From a virus: a stretch of 28,753 bases of DNA. Every line of letters starts with the position of its first letter. Positions within the stretch are counted from its first letter, which is position 1. The notes under the pieces are model-generated. The model did no database searches, had not been told where the DNA came from, and saw nothing but the letters and a program-made list of their open reading frames with translations. The position numbers and the translations under genes were made by a program. Below, in pieces: positions 1 to 9,000 of this stretch. The stretch lies in IMG/VR virus record IMGVR_UViG_3300021373_002158, positions 1-28,753 of that record. One strand, written 5' to 3'.

Positions 1-3000
1 TTCAATTCTTGGGTATACAATACAAGTTGTAGATTTAATATCGATTCTATTTCTGGATCGTCATTTACGTTAAAAACAGATATTGACAAATCTTCTTTAA
101 GAGTTAATGATTCTGTTGATATCTTGACTTCAAATTCAAATAATGTTGTTTTTTCTGGAGCTACTGTTTCCAGTATCAATGGGGGACTGAAACAAGTAAT
201 TTTAGATAATCTTGGTGGATTTTCACCAATATCTGGAATTGAATACGATCTAAGAAGAAATATCAAAACAGCTTCTAGTTCTGGTCTCTCTATTGATGTT
301 GGCAATAACACCGCTTTCTCTGATGTTCAGAACACATATAATGATGATAATCAATATTTTTATGTTGCTTCAAATTCATTACCATCATATGAAATTACTA
401 GGAATCTAATTTCTAAACAGATTGATTCTGCTGTGTCTGGATCAACAATTCAGGGATATGACAGCACGACAGAAAAATATTCAATCATTTCTTTCTCTTC
501 TCTTGTTAATTTTCTCACTGGTGATAGTGTTTATTATCAACCAGAATCTGCTCCATTATTTGGATTAACTGAAGGAATATACTATGTTAAAGTTACAGGA
601 TCTGGAAATCAAATTAAACTTTATTCTTCTAGATCTTTTATCGATAGTGATGATTACTTGGAATTTAACTTACCAACTCAATCATCAGGATATCACAGAT
701 TTATTCTTTCTTCAGAGAAAAATTTATTAATAACACCACGAAAGATATTGAGAAAGTTTCCAACACCTTCAAACATTGATGATTCCGGAAAAGATAAGAC
801 AGAAGTTGGTTCTGTTGGAATGTTGGTAAATGGTGTTGAAATTATCAATTATAAGTCGGATAATAAAATTTACTACGGTCCACTAGAAAGAGTAAAAATA
901 ATTAATTCTGGATCAGATTATGATGTAATAAACCCACCAACTATAGAAATTTCTAGACCATCTATAGGTACAACGGCACTTGTTCAACCTGTTGTATCTG
1001 GGTCTGTCAATTCTGTTTTAGTTGATCCATCAGATTTTGATATATCAAATGTTATTTCTGTTTCTATTACTGGTGGAAATGGTAATGGTGCAATCTTAGA
1101 GCCATCTCTAAGAAAAAGATATAGAGATGTTTCCTTTAGTGGGGTAGATATTTCTTCTGGTGGTGGAATAGATTCTTCCAATGAAACCATCACTTTCCTA
1201 TCCAACCACAACTTTGTGGATGGTCAAAAAATCGTTTATGATAAAAACGGTAATAGTGAGATAGGTATCGGTACTTATGGCGCTTCCAACACAGATCAAG
1301 GAAGAACGTTGAAGAATGGATCAGTATATTATACTAAAGTTGTCAACAATAAAACTATTAGACTATTTGAAAATGATACTGACTACTATTCTGGAATAAA
1401 CACCGTTGGTTTTACAACTATTGCTAACCAAGGAATTCACAAATTCCGTGTGTTTGATGGAAAGAATAATATTTCACAAATAAAAGTTCTTAATTCTGGA
1501 AGTGGTTACACTAATAGAATTTTAAGGGTAAAACCTGTTGGTGTTTCTACAGAAGAAAATTTAGTAATCTTCCCAAATCATAATTTCAAGGATGGTGAAT
1601 TGGTGAAGTATGAATCGACTGGATCGGTAATATCTGGTTTATCTACGTCAAATCAATATTATGTTATTTCTGATAATAATAATAGTTTTAGACTTGCCAA
1701 TGCGGGAATTGGTGGGACAATAAAAACAAACTATACTAGAAAAAATTATGTTAAATTTGAATCTGTAGGATCTGGGTATCATGTATTTTCATATCCAGAT
1801 ATTACTATAAACATCAATGTTTCTTATGGAAGTAACGTAACTGGTATTATCACCGCTACTCCAATAATCAGAGGTGAAATTATTGGTGCATATTTGTATG
1901 AATCTGGAACTGGGTATGGATCAACCACTTTAGATCTACACAAAAAACCACTTGTCTCAATTAAGACTGGTAAGAATGCTCAGTTAAAACCAATTATTGT
2001 AGGTGGAAAAATTGAAAAAGTTGTCGTTTTGTCTCAGGGGTCAGAATATAATGCTGCTCCAGATTTAGTTGTAAATGGTGATGGGGTAGGAGCTGTACTT
2101 AGAGCAGATGTTTCCAATGGATCTGTAACTGACGTTATTGTTATAACCTCTGGTTCTGGGTATACACAAGAAAAAACAACTGTTATTGCTAAACCTCCAG
2201 GTTCAAATGCTTTAATTGATGTTGATGTAAGATCATTAACCCTGAATAATCAGTATAGATTTGGTGATGAGATTCTATATCCTTCTGGTAATGGACTTCA
2301 GTATGGAGTTGTTGGATATTCTACAGCAATAGGAAACAAGTTCACTGTAGATGATGGCAACCAACACTCTCCTATCATTGGATGGGCATATGATGGAAAT
2401 CCAATCTATGGACCATATGGTTATTCTGACCCAGATGATGAAAATTCATCATTGAAGTTGGTTGAGTCTGGATACACTTTAAATACGTCCAACATACCCA
2501 ATAGACCAAGTTTTGATTCTGGATTCTTTGTTGAGGATTACTCTTTCGATTCAACCGGAGACCTTGATGTTCATAATGGAAGATATTGTTTAACACCAGA
2601 GTTTCCAAAGGGAACTTATGCGTATTTCTGTGGAATCAAAACCGACTCTTTGTCAAACAATTTAGTTTCTGAGTTCCCATATTTTATCGGAGACACTTTT
2701 AATTCTAAGTTCTATACAGAAAATAAAAAATTAGATCAAACATTTGATTTCAATAATTCCAATCTAATTAGAAATACATTCCCATATAAAGTTTCTGAAA
2801 GATATGCCGATAATGATTTTATTTCAGAATCATATGAAATCACAAATCAAACTACAAAAATTGATTCTGTTACTACTGGATCTGTAGAATCATTTACTAT
2901 TGTTTCTTCTGGAGAAGATTATAAGATTGGAGATACTGCGAATTTCAATAATGATGAAACAAATGGTGGCGGTGTAACTGCTTCGATTTCAAGGTTGACT

Positions 3001-6000
3001 GGTAAAGAAATCGTTGATCTTTCAACATCGATTGAAACATATGAAGATGCTGTAATCACTTGGAAGAATCAGAATCAAGTTGAAGTGTTTGTGGATCCAT
3101 ACCACCCTCTCCTTGATGGTGATTATGTTACTGTTTCTGGTCTTTCTACATTTTTACAGGGTATAACAAAAACACATAAGATTGGGGTATCTACTGACCA
3201 CTCATCATTAAACAAACAAGTTCCAGCAAATGCAACTGCTGGAATTGTAACTGATATATACCTTTCCAGAAATTTAAATTCAGTATCTGTCGGTTCGACC
3301 ATTGGAATTGGTACAGAGGTTCTTTCTGTTCTCAACATTTTTGATACTGAAAAAGTTCTTAGAGTAAAGAGAGGTATTGTAGGGTCTGCTCATACATCTT
3401 CAACACAAGTTTCTCTAGAACCAAGTACATTTACTTTACCCATATCTGTAGATTATTTTAACTCTAAAGTTAATGATAGAGTTTATTTTAATCCAAGAAT
3501 TTCTATTGGTGTTGGATCAACATCAGGAATTGGTATTGCAGTAAGTTTTCCTCTTGGTGAGGTAACAAATATTATTTCAATACCGACTCAAAGTATATAC
3601 TTACCAAATCACCCCTTTAAAACAAATCAACAAGTAACTCTACATAAAAAGAGTTCTTCAAATCCTATCTCTGTTGGTACAACTTCTGGTGATCTACCAT
3701 TTAATTTACCAACAAGTGGCAATTCACAAACTGTTTACGTTATCAGCAAGTCAAAAGACTTTATTGGTCTAACAACTTCTGTTGGATTAACTACAAACAC
3801 TGATGGGTTATTCTTCTTTAATAATGGAAGTGATGATTATGAGTATTACTTAGAAAGTGATTATACTCAAGTAACTGGAAAGATAGAAAAAATTAGAACT
3901 ACAGTATCTGTTTCTACAGATCATCAACTAAAAAATGGTGATAAAGTTGTATTTGAGATTACACCAAATTTGACTGTTGGTATTGGAACATCAACAGAGG
4001 TAAGAGTTAAATATAATTCTTCAATTGAAAAGATTGTAATTGATCCTGTTGGTTTTGGATCAGAATCTATAATCACTTCCTCAAATAAAATTAATATTGA
4101 GAATCATGGATACAAAACTGGTGATAAAATTTTCTATGACTCTTCGGACTTAATTGCTTCTGGATTAGAAACAGGAAGTTACTATGTTTATAGAATTGAT
4201 GATAATAATTTTAATTTGTGTGAAACTAAGTACGATGTTTCTTTAAATCCACCAACTGTAGTAAGTATAGCTGGAACAGGTGGTTCCGGACAAGAATTTA
4301 GTCTCATTAATCCAAGAATTGAATCGTATATTGGAAATAATCTTAAGTTTGATTTAAGTGACTCTTCCTTACAAGGATATGAGTTTAAAATCTATACAAA
4401 TACAACTTTTGGAAATGAATTTGTTTCTGTAGGAAATACTACACCATTTACGGTCATTGGTGTTGGGACGGTTGGAGTTTCAACGAATGCTTCACTAACC
4501 TTAAATTATAACTCTAGTATCCCCTCAAAACTTTTCTACAATGTAGAAAAATCTGGTTATATTAGCACTTCAGATACTAGTGTATCCAATTATTCTACAA
4601 TATCCATTATCGAGAGTAAGTACAATAACAAGGAATATCAAGTTATTGGCGCTGGATCAACAACTTTTGACGTTGCTCTTACGGGCAAACCAGAAAGATT
4701 AAGTTACTCTACAAGTAATTGCAGTAAGATTAAGTATACTACAACATCATTAAACGAGAAAGGTGGAGTTGCCAAATTAAGCATTCTTTCTGGTGGATTC
4801 AATTATAAGAAAACTCCTTCGTTCATTGATATCACTTCAATTGAAGGAAAGAATGCTTCTATTATAGCAAACTCTCAATCCATTGGTAGGATTAGAAATA
4901 CTACTATTTTAGATCAGGGATTTGATTATTCATGTGATAGAACCCTCAGACCAGAAGCATATATTTCTCCAAAAATTAATTTAAAAAATTCCAGTGAAAT
5001 TACAAATATTTCTGTTACTGATGGTGGAAGAAATTATTATTCTTTACCAGAACTAGTAGTGGTTAGTTCTGTAACGAGAGAAAAAATTGATAGTGGATTC
5101 CTATCTCCGGTACTAACATCGAATTCGATTACATCTGTAGATATTGTTAGAAATCCAAAAGGTTTGCCATTTGGAAACGTTGAGATTTTTGCTATAAACA
5201 ATACTAATAGCATTGGAATTAATACTATAGTAACTTCTGTCTCCGGAATTGCTACATGCTACATCAGCACACCAACTTCTGGATATACTCAACCACCTTT
5301 TGCTGTTGGTGACAGAATATTTGTTGAGGGAATTGAAAACATAGATTCTAGTGGAACTGGATTCAATTCAGATGACAATGGATATCAATTTTTCACTGTA
5401 TCAAGTTTCCAGAATACCAATCCAGCAGTTTTAGAATTTGATATTTCTGGTATTACAACAAATCCAGGAACAGCGAAAACAAATCAAACCTCTTATGGTA
5501 ATATTGTAAATTACAATGATTATCCTAAGTTTGAAGTAACAACAACATATTCAAACTTCTTAAACGGTGAAAAATTATCTACAGATGATGGTAATGGTTT
5601 TGTTCTCAGGGATTTGTCAGTAACAGAATCTGGAGATGAATATGTAAAAGTTTATGGATCTTACAACTTAAGTGTTGGCGAAATTCTAAAGGGAGAAAAT
5701 TCTGGATCTTTAGCTACTATTGAATCTATTACAAATAATAAAGGAATCTTCGATGTTCGCTATTCATCGGAAAAAAATTATGAGTGGTCAAATAGTGTAG
5801 GAAAACTCGGTGTTGATTATCAAGTTATTGCTGATAATGATTACTATCAAAATTTATCATATAGTGTTAAGAGTCCAGTAACATATGAAGATCTAATTAA
5901 TCCAGTTAATAGACTACTTCACACATCTGGGTTGAAAAACTTTGCCGATACTGAGATTGAGCAAGCAGTAAATGTTGGAACATCTTTAACAACTACTTCA

Positions 6001-9000
6001 GAATCAATCGTCGTTAGAGATATTTTAGAAGAAAAGAGGGTTGATACCATTAACTTCTATGATAACGTGGTTGATATTGATACTGCTACCAATGGAAATG
6101 GGCAGACCAAGTCCAAGTTCTTAAAGTTAGAGAGTAAAGTATTAGCAGACTATATTAGATGTAGCACAAACAGAGTTCTAAAAATCGATGACTTTAGTAC
6201 TCAATTTAGAAATCAGAGTAATGTAACTGAAGAATATGTTGACATTGTTTCTTATGATAATAGTTATTCTGAGTTTTTAATACAAACAGTAGATCCAAAT
6301 GGAACTCAAAGACAACTAACAGAACTCATTGTTTTAAACAATGGATCCGATTCTGCAACTTTGGAAAAGACTTCTCTTTACAATACTCAGAATGAGATAG
6401 CAGATATTCAAGCGTTTGTTGATGAATTTGGCAATCTATCTTTGAGATTCTCTCCCGAAGATACGGCAGACACTGATTATGATATCAAGGTACTTAATTC
6501 TAGTTTTAATTCCATCCTGAGTGGCATCAGCACTCAATCTATTGGATTTATCGATCTTGTTGGTGCTAATAAATTAGTTGGAGTTGGTTCAACTGAAATT
6601 GTAGTTGGATTCTCCACTATCACGACATCTTCAGTCTATGGTAAATTCCAGGTCTATGATCAAACTCTAAATGAATTCAATTTTGTAGAACTTGAAATTG
6701 ATCATGATGGTGAAAATACATACGTTTCAGAATTCTATAGTGATGGTAATTCTGGAACTGTTGGTGGTTTAATAGGATCTTTTGGTGTTTCTATTGATAG
6801 TGGAATACTAACACTAGACTTTACAAATAATTCTACCAACGAAATCTTAGTAAGAGGTAAGTTGATTGGATTTGGTTCAACATCTGTTGGTATTGGAACA
6901 TATAGATTCAAAACTTCAGCGCAAACTGATGGATCTGAGAGAAGTATAAAACTGGAATCCAATGTATCTTCTGGTTCAACAGTATTCACTGCTAATAAGA
7001 GTCTTATTTCTTCCGTTAAATCTTTAGTTAGAGTTTCATATGGTGACACCACTTCTATTCATCAAGTCTTAATGATACATGACGGAACGGATGTTTATAC
7101 AACACAATATCCATTCATCTCAGTTGGAAGCACCAGTGGTATTGGTACATTTGCTGGTGAGTATAGTGGAACTGATTTGGTTCTAAGTTTCTATCCAGAT
7201 CCAGATATTACAGGATTTTATGAACTTCAAAGTTTGAATAAGTTCTTCTATGAAGATAGTGATGTTGTTAATACTCCACCAGATTTAACCTATGGACCTG
7301 TAACAGAGGCAGTAAATCTTGCTTTCTATAACTCCAAAAATGGGGACAGATCCGACAAAGTTGACTTTGATTTAAACTATCAGGGTACTCCAATTTTCGC
7401 TAAAGTCTTTGATCCCTCAGATTCTACAATTCTTGATACTGAGACTGGAATATTTACTATTGACAACCACTTCTTCAGTACTGGTGAGAGATTAAACTAT
7501 ACACCAAATAGTAGTGTAATTGGTTTAGGATTTACTAGCGTTGGTATTGGATTAACAGCAACAGAAATATCTGGAGGAGTTGGTATTGGAACAACTGACA
7601 TATTGCCATCAACTGTTTACGCTATTAAGATTAATAATAACCAGTTCAAAGTAGCAACAACTCCACTGTATGCTTCTTCTGGAATAGGAGTAACATTTAC
7701 TTCTGTCGGAAGTGGCAATATTCACCAATTTGAAATGTACAAGAAACTTGAAAAGACAGTTCTATCTGTTGATGGAGTTATTCAGTATCCTCTAGCATAT
7801 AATCCATTATCATATAATTTAGTTGATAATGGTCCTCAAGTGAGTGTCGCATCAACTTATATTTCAGTATCTGGCATATCATCAATCAGACCTGCGGATA
7901 TTCTTAAGATTGATAATGAATATGTTAAAGTTCTTGCAGTTGGTTTTGGTACGACATCATCTGGTCCAATCGACAATGTTGGTATAACAACACTAATTGA
8001 AGTTCAGAGGGGTGCTGTTGGAACTTCTGCCACAACACATACTGATGGAACATCATTCCAGGTCTATCGTGGATCTTACAACATAGAAGGAAGTAAAATT
8101 TATTTCACAGAACCTCCTAAAGGAAGTGCTGATAACGTAATTGATTCTAGCAACCTTCAAGAAGTATTTTCATCTTTTAATGGTAGAGTATTCCTGAAGC
8201 AAGATTATAGTTCTAACGTGATCTATGATGATATTTCTGATCAATTTACTGGAATTGGTCAAACATATACGCTCACTACTTCTGGATTAAACACAACTGG
8301 AATATCAACTGGTAGTGGTATTTTGTTGATAAATGATGTTTTCCAGACTCCAACCACGGATAACAATGAGGGTAATAATTATGAGTTATCCGAGAGTACT
8401 GGAATTTCCAGCGTTACTTTTAGTGGAATAACCTCATCTAATGGTTCTATAATTATTGATCCAATTTATATTGAGAAAAATCAACTGCCACGTGGTGGAT
8501 ATATTATTTCCCTCGGATCAACTAATGGCCTTGGATATGCTCCTTTAGTTGGTGCATCGGTTACCGCAGTGATTGATGGATCTGGATCTATCACCGCTAT
8601 CGGAATAGGGTCTACAGATGTTAATGGATCTGGATATAGAGGACCAGTAAGTATTGCTGTCACTTCTTCTACAGGTCATGGTGCTGACGTTAGTGTAACT
8701 GTTGGTGCTGGTGGATCGTTGGCATTTACTATTAATGATGGTGGAACAGGATATTCTCAAACAAACACTTTTGTATCAACTCCAGAACCAACATATAGTA
8801 ACTTAGAAGTTACTGGAGTTTCTAGATTTGGTATTGGTTCAACCTCAGAAACAGGAACAGGACTGCTACTTAATTTAGAAGTCGGGGCAAGTTCAACAAC
8901 AGGTATAGGATCAACATTATTTGAAGTTAAATCTTTCAATATAACAAGACCTGGATATGGGTTCAGAAATGGTGATGTATTCAAACCAGTTGGATTGGTA

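Larger units (their letters stand above)
892..2175 (+). repeat. First cluster of 'GSGY' repeats in the giant protein
   Basis: Five units are visible: IINSGSDYDVINPPTIEI, VLNSGSGYTNRILRV, LYESGTGYGSTTLDL, VLSQGSEYNAAPDLVVNG and ITSGSGYTQEKTTVI. A 'GVGAVLRADVSNGSVTDVIV' strand pair links the last two. Further single units follow near 2900, 4785, 4905 and 5010, and pairs near 8600-8960 and 9841-10010. Confidence 0.75.

Noticed and set aside
124-126. TTG at 124 as the start of the giant gene
   Set aside because: The same frame is open back to base 1 with similar composition, so the real start lies upstream of the window.
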